A stretch of DNA of 64,000 nt, from assembly GCF_041687215.1 (NCBI RefSeq), contig NZ_JAWLCI010000014.1, positions 12,532 to 76,531 of the forward strand, read 5' to 3'. The position numbers were made by a program, and so were the translations under genes. The notes beneath the pieces are model-generated. The model searched no databases. It saw nothing but the letters and a program-made list of their open reading frames with translations, and was not told the DNA's origin. Source of the stretch: Mariniphaga sp041687215. GTDB lineage: Bacteria > Bacteroidota > Bacteroidia > Bacteroidales > Prolixibacteraceae. This document shows positions 1-7,064 of the stretch, piece by piece (positions within the stretch are counted from its first letter, which is position 1; the number at the start of each line of letters is the position of its first letter).

Positions 1-1
1 A

Positions 2-832
2 GTTTCACTCAATGCAGCCGATTACCGGTCCATGCAACTGAGGTTGATTCCCCGGAACAAGATATTCGGTGCCGATATTTCTGGGGTTGTCGAATCAACC
101 GGGGAAAAGGTTTTCACGTTTCAACCCGGCGATGAAGTAATTGGCAGCCTCGTTGATTATGGATTTGGGGGACTGGCCCAGTATGTTGCCGTTCCTGAAA
201 ATGCCCTCATTAAAAAGCCAAAGGAAATTTCATTTGCAGAAGCTTCCACCCTTCCGGTAGCCGGGATTACTGCACTCCAGGCATTACGCGACAAAGGGAA
301 CATCAGCAAAGATGATAAAGTACTTATTGTGGGCAGTGCGGGTGGAGTGGGCACGTTTACAGTTCAACTGGCCAAACATTTTGGAGCAGAAGTTACGGCA
401 GTTTGCAGTACAAAAAATGTGGAGCAATCTTTCGCACTTGGCGCCGATGAGGTGTTGGATTACACCAAAGAAAATTTTACACAAAAAACCAAACGGTACA
501 ATATCATACTGGCGGTCAACGGGAGTTACCCCTTGCTGGCATACCGCAAAGCTTTGGAAACAAATGGTACTTATGTTATGGTCGGTGGTTCGTATTTACA
601 GCTTTTTAAATCGCTTGTTTTTGGCTGGCTTTTATCTTTTGGCGGCAAAAAAATGAAACACTTAATGGCCAAAGAATTGAATTCTGACCTTGAAATTCTT
701 GCAGAACTTACAGCCAGGCGAATTATCAAACCGGTAATTGAAAGGCACTATCCGCTCAAAAAGGCCGCAGAAGCGATGAATTATTTAAAGCAGGGACATT
801 CCTCGGGGAAAGTGGTGGTAGATGTTGTATAA
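2..832 (+). CDS. Zinc-type alcohol dehydrogenase / quinone oxidoreductase family protein, 5'-truncated
   Basis: The reading frame is open from base 2, so the gene starts upstream of the window; the ATG at 32 is internal. The part seen holds the end of the GroES-like N-terminal domain (GADISGVVE, GDEV) and a full Rossmann domain with the nucleotide-binding motif VGSAGGVGTFTVQLAKHFGA. Members of this MDR superfamily branch (quinone oxidoreductase / NAD(P)-dependent alcohol dehydrogenase) reduce quinones, enals or aldehydes with NAD(P)H in the cytoplasm. No catalytic-zinc cysteine cluster is visible, which fits the zinc-free quinone-reductase side of the family. The substrate cannot be read from the sequence. 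It has no obvious link to the ECF module downstream. Confidence 0.85.
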   Translation, partial: VSLNAADYRSMQLRLIPRNKIFGADISGVVESTGEKVFTFQPGDEVIGSLVDYGFGGLAQYVAVPENALIKKPKEISFAEASTLPVAGITALQALRDKGNISKDDKVLIVGSAGGVGTFTVQLAKHFGAEVTAVCSTKNVEQSFALGADEVLDYTKENFTQKTKRYNIILAVNGSYPLLAYRKALETNGTYVMVGGSYLQLFKSLVFGWLLSFGGKKMKHLMAKELNSDLEILAELTARRIIKPVIERHYPLKKAAEAMNYLKQGHSSGKVVVDVV

Positions 833-865
833 TGTCCAGCAGCAAACACGTTTAGCTAATAACTT

Positions 866-987
866 TTTGCGCATTTAACCAAAGTTATTTAGCTAAAACC
901 CCTGAATTTTAAACCAAAAAACCTTTGAACAACACACCTGACATAACAATTCATCAGAAATTATTCAGCTTCCCCGGAAAAGCAGAG
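866..987. repeat. Left copy of a ~125 bp diverged direct repeat bracketing the ECF module
   Basis: Starting at TTGCG and running through a perfect 18-mer (TTTAACCAAAGTTATTTA) to CCCCGGAAAA, this stretch aligns in the same orientation with 5004-5133. The shared blocks keep their order: the 18-mer, CCCTGAATTTT, AAACC, TTTGAACAA, CAGAAATT and CCCCGGAAAA. It lies in the 833-1280 gap, which also holds the ECF promoter and a duplicated leader. No protein is evident in either copy. Confidence 0.75.
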
Positions 988-1109
988 GGGGTAATTTGCT
1001 TTTATTCCAGAGAAATCAACGGTTTAAAAGGTAACTTAACTTTGAACATATCCAATTACCGGATGTTTTGGAGTTGGGAAATAAAAACCAATAAAAATTA
1101 ATTTCAAAA

Positions 1110-1140
1110 TTACAACCTTCTAACTCTTTACACGTCTTAT
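1110..1140 (+). promoter_or_regulatory. Candidate ECF sigma promoter, copy 1
   Basis: TTACAACCTT at 1110-1119 and CGTCTTAT at 1133-1140 have the form of ECF promoters (AAC core at -35, CGTC core at -10), with 16 nt between AAC and CGTC. The same two blocks occur upstream of the lipoprotein gene at 4105. The ECF sigma gene lies between the two sites, so autoregulation is the natural inference. The predicted transcript would begin near 1147 and carry a leader of about 130 nt. Confidence 0.6.
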
Positions 1141-1177
1141 TTATGTATCTGAGAATGGTTTAAATTTAAGCTGGATT

Positions 1178-1287
1178 ATGAAACGAACATGAATTTTTAT
1201 TCTTCAAATTCACAAACAAGAAGAATTAAAATTCATCGAGAGTTCCATCGAATACAAATGAAATATACAATTTTGATGAGATGAAAA
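1178..1287 (+). repeat. Duplicated 5' leader element, copy 1
   Basis: This leader, running from ATGAAACGA at 1178 to the start codon of the lipoprotein gene, aligns with 24318-24420 in front of the DUF1080 gene. Shared blocks are ATGAAACGA, CACAAACAAG, ATTAAAAT, GAGTTCCATCGAATACA, ACAATTTT and ATGAGATGAAA. The two downstream genes are unrelated, so the leader itself was duplicated or is under common selection. A short frame here (ATG at 1190) ends in TGA overlapping the gene's start codon. Confidence 0.7.
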
Positions 1288-2123
1288 GTCAATATTATAA
1301 ATGGTCTGTCGTACCCTTTTTGCTGCTTTTTTTTCTGATTGGCGGTTGCGAAAAGGAAGACTATACACTTCCCGTTGAGTTTAAATTGAATTTCGCAACT
1401 AGATACGAAGACATACTCGGAGGCTCAGTAACGATTGATGAGATTGGCTTAAGATTAAATTCCATAGATATTCGTGGTTACAGAGAACAAGGCGAAGATG
1501 TATTTTTTACCAGGGACTTTTCCAATGGAAAAAATTTCATAATAAATTCTACTTCAGCCAGTATGACCGAAAGATTTGATATTCCGCAAGGAGCATATAA
1601 TCCTATTTCATTTTCATTCATTTTTGAACCCGATGCTGATGAGGGTGATTTAATGGACGATTTACTTGAATGGCTTGAAGATTTTGAAGAAGAATTTGAA
1701 GAATTAGAAGAAGATGATGATGATGACCTGGAGGATTTGCAGGAAGATTTGGGAGAAATTATTGAGGATTACCTTGAAGATATAACCCCGTGTATTATGG
1801 TGAAAGGAAAGTTTATCCATAATGGGAGCACCAAACGAATTGTTATTGTGGTGAACGACCCCCTGACCTTTCAAATTCTGGGTAAGAACAGAAATGGGGG
1901 CTCAGAAATAATTCTCGACAAAAACATGGAGAATCATGGAGAACTGCAAATCAATCCGTCCTATTGGTTTTCTGCTTTAACACCTTCCATGCTGAATAAT
2001 GCTTTCGTTGGATTGATTGACGATGAAGAATACATTTTTTTAAGCAAACATGTTAATAGTCAGTTATATGGGACTATTTTTAACAGAATACAGGAATCAA
2101 CCATTTTAAGAATAAACGAATAG
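1281..2123 (+). CDS. Acidic DUF4382-like lipoprotein, first gene of the ECF operon
   Basis: The 280 aa product begins with a lipoprotein signal peptide whose lipobox ends at Cys23 (LIGGC), so it is exported and lipidated. Residues 30-115 look like an all-beta domain with the pattern of DUF4382-type lipoproteins (VTIDEIGLRLNSIDI, then DIPQGAYNPISFSF). Residues 118-168 form a strongly acidic, probably helical stretch with a run of five aspartates. The tail (170-280) is beta-rich and of unknown role. It sits 11 nt upstream of the sigma gene in the same operon and shares a candidate ECF promoter with the lipoprotein at 4105. Function is unknown; cation binding or surface sensing is an inference from charge and location. 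Confidence 0.7.
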   Translation: MKSQYYKWSVVPFLLLFFLIGGCEKEDYTLPVEFKLNFATRYEDILGGSVTIDEIGLRLNSIDIRGYREQGEDVFFTRDFSNGKNFIINSTSASMTERFDIPQGAYNPISFSFIFEPDADEGDLMDDLLEWLEDFEEEFEELEEDDDDDLEDLQEDLGEIIEDYLEDITPCIMVKGKFIHNGSTKRIVIVVNDPLTFQILGKNRNGGSEIILDKNMENHGELQINPSYWFSALTPSMLNNAFVGLIDDEEYIFLSKHVNSQLYGTIFNRIQESTILRINE

Positions 2124-2134
2124 GCAAATGCTCT

Positions 2135-2692
2135 ATGGTTGAAAAATCGCATGAAGAAGATTTGGAATTGTTGAGAGGTTGCCTGGCAAATGACAGAAGA
2201 TTACAAAAGCAACTCTACAAAAAATATTTTAAAACGATGTTTCAGATTTGTCTTTCATACAGCGGCGACAGGGTTGAAGCAAAGGATATTTTGCAGGAAG
2301 CATTCATTAAAGTGTTTACAAACCTCGAAAAATTCAACGCAAAAAACTCATTGGAGGGTTGGATTAGACGAATAGTTACCAATACGGCTATCGATTATTT
2401 TAGGAAAAGAAAAAGACTCGTTTTTCAGGATGAATTTCCTGATGTGCCGGATGAAGAAGATAGGGGAAGTTTTACTTTTCAGGAACTTACAAACGATGTT
2501 ATTCTTCACTACGTGAGGCAGTTGCCGGATGGAGCAAGGGTAGTGTTCAATCTTTTTGCAGTTGAAGGTTTGCCGCACAAAGAAATTGCAGAAAGACTTG
2601 AGATTACAGAGGGGACTTCAAAATCGCAATATAAAAGGGCGAGGAGCCTTCTGAAAAAATGGCTGTATGAATATGAACTCAGTAAGCAATGA
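2135..2692 (+). CDS. ECF-type RNA polymerase sigma factor
   Basis: The 185 aa protein has the two-domain plan of sigma-70 family ECF factors. Region 2 spans about residues 24-92 (YKKYFKTMFQICLSYSGDR, DILQEAFIKVF, EGWIRRIVTNTAIDYFRK) and region 4 about 122-176, with a helix-turn-helix in LPHKEIAERLEITEGTSKSQ. It directs RNA polymerase to a specific promoter set, probably including the two matching sites at 1110 and 4034. Its stop codon overlaps the start of the next gene by 4 nt, the usual coupling of a sigma factor to its anti-sigma partner. Confidence 0.93.
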   Translation: MVEKSHEEDLELLRGCLANDRRLQKQLYKKYFKTMFQICLSYSGDRVEAKDILQEAFIKVFTNLEKFNAKNSLEGWIRRIVTNTAIDYFRKRKRLVFQDEFPDVPDEEDRGSFTFQELTNDVILHYVRQLPDGARVVFNLFAVEGLPHKEIAERLEITEGTSKSQYKRARSLLKKWLYEYELSKQ

Positions 2693-3960
2693 AAAAAAGC
2701 AGGTTTGACATAGAATACAACAAATGGCTTCAGCAGGTTGATGTTGGAGAAGAAGATTCTGTGTGGAATGAAATACAGGATGAGCTCGATTTTATGGAAA
2801 CCTGGGATAATATTTCTGCCAAACTTGATGAAATTAAACCCCAAAAAGGCAGGTTGATTTCCATGAATTACCTGAAAAAACTGGCAGCGGCAGCGGCTGT
2901 TTTATTGCTTGTATTTTTTCCGGTCAGACATTTTTTAAGAGAGGCAAATCAACTCCCCGTCATTTCAGACCGAACGATTGAAGCAGATGAAAAAGAACCA
3001 ACAAGTTCAGATAAACCCTCCAATCTTGCTTCCATACAGGAAGATGTTGAAGAATCAGGTTTAACAGAGTCGGAACAAATGACTAACGAAATTTCAGCTT
3101 CCTCCGGTGAAAATGTTGCAAATGCGGTTGCAACATCACCTTCCTCTGCCGGTTCAACAATCGTAAGCGAAGTGAGAACCTTTGAAGACCTTGTTGTTAT
3201 TAATAGAATGATGCCGTTTGAAGGAAGTGAAAATCCATCTTTTATGGCGAATAATCTTTTGCCCGGAAGCGGTGAATTTGTCCGGCCACATTCAAAGGAA
3301 ACAGTATTTCCTATTTTAACGGAATCCGACAAATCTTTGAGCCCGGCAGCTTCCAAGTCATTTGTAAAAATTGTTGATGTTGGTTTAGTATATGGTTATA
3401 AAAACACATGGCTGCTGAATTACGAAACCCGGAACAGTTTAGACCCAACCAAATTGGGTAATATTCAACCCACCTTCAGGCAGGACCTAGGAATTTCATC
3501 CACCTTTGAATTAAATAACCGGTATTTGTTTGGTCTGGAGTTTTTCCTGAAATCAGAATCCGGACAGAACTATCAGCAATATTTTAATGCAAGTTTTGTG
3601 GAAAAAAACATTAACCTCGATTACCTGAAGCTTCAAACTTTTTACTGTTGGGAAAACAAGAGATTTCCCGGACAAATTATTATGGGCGGATATGTGGCAA
3701 GGTTAACAATGGCAGAAGAGCAAATAGCTGAAACCAGAATTCAGGTTAACGACCGTTACAGCGACCTTGATTACGGATTGCTTGCCGGTTATCAGGCCAA
3801 TATTCCTGTTACAAAAAATATGGTTTTTAAACCGGGCATCAGGTTAAACTATAATCTGGTTAATATTTTCGAAGGAGATAATGTAATCCCCGGCAATTTC
3901 AAGGATACCAGAAATCTTGCCACGAGCTTAAATATATCCTTTTCCTACCGGTTTAATTAA
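2689..3960 (+). CDS. Anti-sigma-like membrane protein with a C-terminal beta-barrel-like domain
   Basis: The 423 aa protein starts at an ATGA overlap with the sigma gene. Residues 1-58 are charged and presumably cytoplasmic, fitting a sigma-binding segment. One hydrophobic helix follows (about 61-82, AAAAAVLLLVFF), then a Ser/Thr/Glu-rich linker of about 130 residues. The C-terminal ~200 residues alternate like outer-membrane beta strands (for example YLFGLEFFLK, PGIRLNYNLV) and end in SFSYRFN, with a terminal aromatic as in barrels. I infer a trans-envelope anti-sigma protein. The topology of one inner-membrane helix plus a barrel-like end is unusual. No canonical zinc anti-sigma (HxxxCxxC) motif is visible. 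Confidence 0.75.
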   Translation: MKKSRFDIEYNKWLQQVDVGEEDSVWNEIQDELDFMETWDNISAKLDEIKPQKGRLISMNYLKKLAAAAAVLLLVFFPVRHFLREANQLPVISDRTIEADEKEPTSSDKPSNLASIQEDVEESGLTESEQMTNEISASSGENVANAVATSPSSAGSTIVSEVRTFEDLVVINRMMPFEGSENPSFMANNLLPGSGEFVRPHSKETVFPILTESDKSLSPAASKSFVKIVDVGLVYGYKNTWLLNYETRNSLDPTKLGNIQPTFRQDLGISSTFELNNRYLFGLEFFLKSESGQNYQQYFNASFVEKNINLDYLKLQTFYCWENKRFPGQIIMGGYVARLTMAEEQIAETRIQVNDRYSDLDYGLLAGYQANIPVTKNMVFKPGIRLNYNLVNIFEGDNVIPGNFKDTRNLATSLNISFSYRFN

Positions 3961-4033
3961 TATGAACCATGCGCCCGAAGTATCTGGCTTACATTTGAAT
4001 GTTACATAATTTTGAGAAAAAGTTACAAGCCTG

Positions 4034-4063
4034 TTACAACCTTTAAGAATTCTTGCGTCTTAT
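4034..4063 (+). promoter_or_regulatory. Candidate ECF sigma promoter, copy 2
   Basis: TTACAACCTT at 4034-4043 and CGTCTTAT at 4056-4063 repeat the two blocks found at 1110-1140, here with 15 nt between AAC and CGTC. A start near 4070 would give a leader of about 35 nt before the gene at 4105. Neighbouring sequence differs between the two sites, so conservation is focused on the two boxes. Confidence 0.6.
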
Positions 4064-4104
4064 CAATAGAAACAAAGAAATAATTTTAATTAAATTTTAG
4101 TGAA

Positions 4105-4878
4105 ATGAAAACAATTAATTTATTCAGAGCCGCGATAATAATATCCATAGCGGCATTTTCGTATTCATGCGATAAAGAGGATATTGACTTGCAGAATGGC
4201 AATGCTGCCCTTAAATTCCAGGGGGTTTATAACCAGACGCCAACCAAAAGTGCTGCTCTTACCGAAGTCGTGATTGAATCGTTTACCATCAATGTGGAAG
4301 AAATTGAATTCGATTTTGACGATGACGACAACAACAACGGACCTACTTATTCAGAACTCAAACTGAAAGGACCTTTTGAAATTGACCTTGTAGAAGATGG
4401 ACAGGCCAGGGTGGTAACACTTATTAATGATTTAAACCTGCCTGTAGCAGGATATGATGAAATAGAATTTGAGTTTGATGAAAACGAGAACCCCAATTCG
4501 GAATTGTATGAAAAAACCGTTCTCATAAATGGCGACATCAATGGAACACCCTTCATTTTCTTTACCGATGAAGAATTTGAAATGGAGATTGAATTTGAAG
4601 AACCTTTTGAACTGTCAGAAGTGGAAAGCGCTATTGTTATGGTTTCCTTCGATTTGCATGCGCTTTTCGATCCGGTACAAGGCGGGATAGATATCACTGC
4701 GGCACAGGATGGAAATGGAAATGGCATCATCGAAATTTACGAAGATGACCCTGATGGCAACGAAAATCTGGCCGATAAAATCGAGGACCGGCTGGATGAT
4801 ATCATCGAAGCCTTTGAAGATGATGATGATGATGACGATGACGACGATGATGATGATGACGACGACGATGACGATTAG
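4105..4878 (+). CDS. Acidic DUF4382-like lipoprotein with a C-terminal run of 19 aspartates
   Basis: The 257 aa product has a lipoprotein signal with Cys22 (SYSC). The body is beta-rich with DUF4382-like spacing (EVVIESFTINVEEIEFDF, LNLPVAGYDEIEFEFDE) and is very acidic throughout. The last 19 residues are all Asp, written with mixed GAT and GAC codons; this argues against simple triplet slippage and for selection on the residue. A DxNGNG-type calcium-loop-like segment (AAQDGNGNGIIEIYEDD) precedes the tail. It follows the sigma/anti-sigma pair by 144 nt and has its own candidate ECF promoter, so it is probably a regulon member. A cation-binding surface lipoprotein is an inference; no enzyme motif is present. 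Confidence 0.75.
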   Translation: MKTINLFRAAIIISIAAFSYSCDKEDIDLQNGNAALKFQGVYNQTPTKSAALTEVVIESFTINVEEIEFDFDDDDNNNGPTYSELKLKGPFEIDLVEDGQARVVTLINDLNLPVAGYDEIEFEFDENENPNSELYEKTVLINGDINGTPFIFFTDEEFEMEIEFEEPFELSEVESAIVMVSFDLHALFDPVQGGIDITAAQDGNGNGIIEIYEDDPDGNENLADKIEDRLDDIIEAFEDDDDDDDDDDDDDDDDDDD

Positions 4879-4898
4879 GGTTTTTTTAAACTGTAAGT

Positions 4899-4935
4899 AA
4901 AAATAGGTTCGGGTGTTGCATCCGAACCTATTTTT
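4899..4935 (+). terminator. Intrinsic terminator of the ECF module
   Basis: A perfect 14-bp stem (left arm 4899-4912, right arm 4922-4935, core TAGGTTCGG/CCGAACCTA) closes a 9-nt loop and ends in a T tract. It lies 20 nt after the acidic lipoprotein stop. A-rich and T-rich flanks could let it work in both directions. Confidence 0.85.
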
Positions 4936-5003
4936 AGTTTAAGGAAAAACGATTGGCAAAATGATTCTCGAGGCCAGAATTCGGGTTCCTTACATTCAAA
5001 CTG

Positions 5004-5133
5004 CTTGCGTATTTAACCAAAGTTATTTAGCTTTAAACCCTGAATTTTTAAATTTAAACCATAAACCATTTGAACAAATCACCCCACATAGTATTTCAAC
5101 AGAAATTTTCCAGCATCCCCGGAAAACCGGAGA
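5004..5133. repeat. Right copy of the direct repeat bracketing the ECF module
   Basis: Same-orientation partner of 866-987, sharing an 18-mer, CCCTGAATTTT, TTTGAACAA, CAGAAATT and CCCCGGAAAA in order. It lies in the 4879-5404 gap just past the terminator. A 68-codon frame crosses it but shows no protein-like features. Confidence 0.75.
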
Positions 5134-5280
5134 TGAAGTTTGGTTTTTTATCCTCGGGAATGCTTAAAAATAAATTCCACCTTAACCTGAATTTATGTTG
5201 CAACGGGTTGTGTGATGGATTAGGGAAAGTGGGACAGATAAAAAGGTAACAACAAGCTTAGAATCCATTGCATCTATAAC

Positions 5281-5400
5281 TGAAGAATATTGACTTATTA
5301 ATGAATGTTTCAGTTTTAATTGAAGAAATATATGTTAATGGTAAAATATTTAACTATGATTGAAGAATTTTATATATTTGTATGAAGTTTAAAATATAGA
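5281..5400 (+). repeat. Three TGAAGAA-headed 40-nt units upstream of the ATPase gene
   Basis: TGAAGAA begins at 5281, 5321 and 5361, exactly 40 nt apart, and TGAAATGA begins at 5401 at the gene start. Units 1 and 3 also share downstream positions (TGAAGAAT, then a TGAA..GTTT block). The third unit overlaps a -7 box. They may be phased operator sites or a decayed tandem repeat. Confidence 0.45.
5373..5380 (+). promoter_or_regulatory. Bacteroidota -7 box (TATATTTG) for the ATPase gene
   Basis: TATATTTG matches the TAnnTTTG -7 consensus and lies 24 nt before the ATG. No clear -33 TTTG is present at the expected distance, so this is a moderate call. Confidence 0.4.
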
Positions 5401-5404
5401 TGAA

Positions 5405-6610
5405 ATGACTGAATACATCGAAAGACCACTTTATATTGATAGATTAAAGCCATTTATTGGTAAATCATTGATAAAGGTATTGATTGGACAGCGCAGAGTT
5501 GGAAAAAGCTACCTGTTAATGCAAGTGAGAGACCTAATTAAAAAACAGAATCCTGATACTCAGATAATTTATATCAATAAAGAACAACATGAGTTCTCAA
5601 AAATTAAAAATTCAGATGACCTGTTTCTCTATTTGAAAGAAAATGTAAAGGAAAACGACAAAGTAGCACTCTTTATTGATGAAATACAAGACATTGAATC
5701 ATTTGAGATTACATTAAGAGACCTTGTTACCAGAGGGAATTACGATATCTATTGCACAGGAAGCAATGCTAATTTACTTTCGGGCGAACTCGCTACTTTT
5801 TTAAGTGGTAGATATATTGAAATTAAAGTATTTGGTCTAAGCTATACTGAGTTTTTAGTATTTTATAATTTACAGGATTCAGTAGCTACATTTCAGAACT
5901 ATCTTAAATTTGGTGGATTACCATACCTTATTAACCTGAATACTGAAATGCAAGTTGCATATGAGTATTTAACAAGTATATACAACACAATTCTACTCAA
6001 AGATGTTGTTGCCCGATTTAAGGTTAGAAATGTAAAGTTCCTTGAAAATTTGATTGCCTTTTTAGCAGACAATATCGGTAGTATCGTTTCCTCAAAGAAA
6101 ATCAGTGAATATCTAAAATCTCAAAAAATAAATATTTCAACCCAAGTTGTTATAGACTACCTTGGCTATTTGGAAACCTCTTTTTTGATTTTCAAAGTAA
6201 AGCGAACAGGAATCGAGGGTAAAAAAGTATTTGAAATTGGAGAAAAGTACTTTTTTGAAGATATTGGTATTCGTAATGCAATTGTTGGTTACAAAACAAA
6301 TGACATTCATAAATTATTGGAAAATGTTGTTTATCTGCACTTGCGAATGGCAGGCTATTCGGTAACTGTTGGGCAAGAGGGAAATAAAGAAATTGATTTT
6401 ATCGCACAAAAGTCCGGAGAAAAGATTTATGTTCAAGTTGCCTACATGTTAACAAACGAGGAAACTATTAATCGAGAATATGGAAATTTACTTGAAATAT
6501 CCGATAATTTTCCAAAATATGTTGTAACAATGGATGAATTGACTGAATTATCAACCTATAAGGGAATTAAACGAATGCATGTTAAAGACTTTTGTTTAAA
6601 AATGGTGTGA
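5405..6610 (+). CDS. AAA-type ATPase with C-terminal DUF4143 domain
   Basis: The 401 aa protein has Walker A GQRRVGKS at residues 28-35, Walker B VALFIDEIQD at 87-96, a sensor-like segment TGSNANLLSGELATFLSGR, and a C-terminal domain of the DUF4143 type (nuclease-like core with EIDFIAQK near residue 335). It is a cytoplasmic P-loop protein. The family is common in accessory DNA and its substrate is unsettled. The gene is AT-rich compared with the PUL genes and stands alone, with repeat units before it and a large inverted repeat 20-150 nt after it, which suggests it arrived as a cassette. Confidence 0.85.
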   Translation: MTEYIERPLYIDRLKPFIGKSLIKVLIGQRRVGKSYLLMQVRDLIKKQNPDTQIIYINKEQHEFSKIKNSDDLFLYLKENVKENDKVALFIDEIQDIESFEITLRDLVTRGNYDIYCTGSNANLLSGELATFLSGRYIEIKVFGLSYTEFLVFYNLQDSVATFQNYLKFGGLPYLINLNTEMQVAYEYLTSIYNTILLKDVVARFKVRNVKFLENLIAFLADNIGSIVSSKKISEYLKSQKINISTQVVIDYLGYLETSFLIFKVKRTGIEGKKVFEIGEKYFFEDIGIRNAIVGYKTNDIHKLLENVVYLHLRMAGYSVTVGQEGNKEIDFIAQKSGEKIYVQVAYMLTNEETINREYGNLLEISDNFPKYVVTMDELTELSTYKGIKRMHVKDFCLKMV

Positions 6611-6629
6611 CAGATGACAAAAAAAGCCT

Positions 6630-6760
6630 GTTGGCAATATTCATATAAAACATTTGGCAGTCAGTGCGTTATTGAGTATTTCAGCCCGCATCGAAAGCAC
6701 TTGTAACTTGACAGGAAAGTGCTTCGAAATGCCAAAAGTTTCATATACGTGACCGTTGCA
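6630..6760. repeat. Nested imperfect inverted repeat after the ATPase gene (MITE- or attC-like)
   Basis: Outer arms 6641-6659 and 6730-6747 pair (ATATAAAACATTTGGCA against TGCCAAAAGTTTCATAT; 15 of 18 positions agree). Inner arms 6692-6702 and 6717-6726 pair (CGAAAGCACTT against AAGTGCTTCG, one bulged base). The right end carries CCGTTGCA at 6753-6760, whose complement TGCAACGG occurs at 5199-5206 before the ATPase gene. The folded shape and its place just past a lone gene resemble an integron attC site or a miniature inverted-repeat element; neither is proven. Confidence 0.55.
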
Positions 6761-6827
6761 CATTGTAAAAAAAGAAAAATCCTCGATAATATTTTGAATT
6801 CACATGCCAGGTTGTTTACAAACTTGT

Positions 6828-6835
6828 TAACTTTG
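6828..6835 (+). promoter_or_regulatory. Bacteroidota -7 box (TAACTTTG) of the toxin-antitoxin pair
   Basis: TAACTTTG is an exact TAnnTTTG match placed just before the recognisable start of the toxin remnant. It would give a transcript with almost no leader for the toxin and would still drive the antitoxin. No good -33 element is seen. Confidence 0.45.
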
Positions 6836-6839
6836 CAAA

Positions 6840-7064
6840 ATAACCCGGGAAATAAAATTTTATAAAAACTATTTTATTGACTTCTATATTTCGCTGGATT
6901 CATCGGTTCAGGAAAAAATTGAATATGTGTTTAAAGTGGTAAAAACAGTGGATTTAATTCCTCAGAAATTTTTGCAGCATATTGAAAATACGGATGGACT
7001 TTATGAAATAAGAATAAAAAAGGAGACAGAAAATGAAAACAATAAAAGATGCAACAAATTTTGA
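6840..7064 (+). pseudogene. Remnant of a HigB/RelE-type toxin
   Basis: A frame from 6840 reads REIKFYKNYFIDFY, SLDSSVQEKIEYVFKVV and HIENTDGLYEIRIKK, the N-terminal two thirds of a HigB-like (Gp49/RelE superfamily) mRNA interferase. It then jumps to ETENENNKRCNKF and stops inside the next gene. The normal C-terminal ~45 residues, with the conserved FRVFCFF-like strand and KKTQKTP segment, are missing. No ATG is in frame at the start (ATA where one might be expected). The toxin is therefore almost certainly inactive, while the antitoxin downstream is intact. Confidence 0.7.

Noticed and set aside
4819..4875. Poly-aspartate tail as a sequencing or slippage artefact
   Set aside because: GAT and GAC alternate irregularly, the frame ends in a proper stop, and a terminator follows at once.
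4709..4900. Methionine-rich frame overlapping the aspartate tail
   Set aside because: It is the +1 frame of GAT/GAC codons and is fully explained by the acidic lipoprotein gene.
4961..5167. 68-codon frame after the ECF module terminator
   Set aside because: It lies inside the direct repeat, starts just past a terminator, has no ribosome site, and the left repeat copy has no matching open frame.
5281..5400. 40-nt repeat units as a CRISPR array
   Set aside because: Only about 7-8 bases are kept between units, no Cas genes are near, and repeats are not palindromic.
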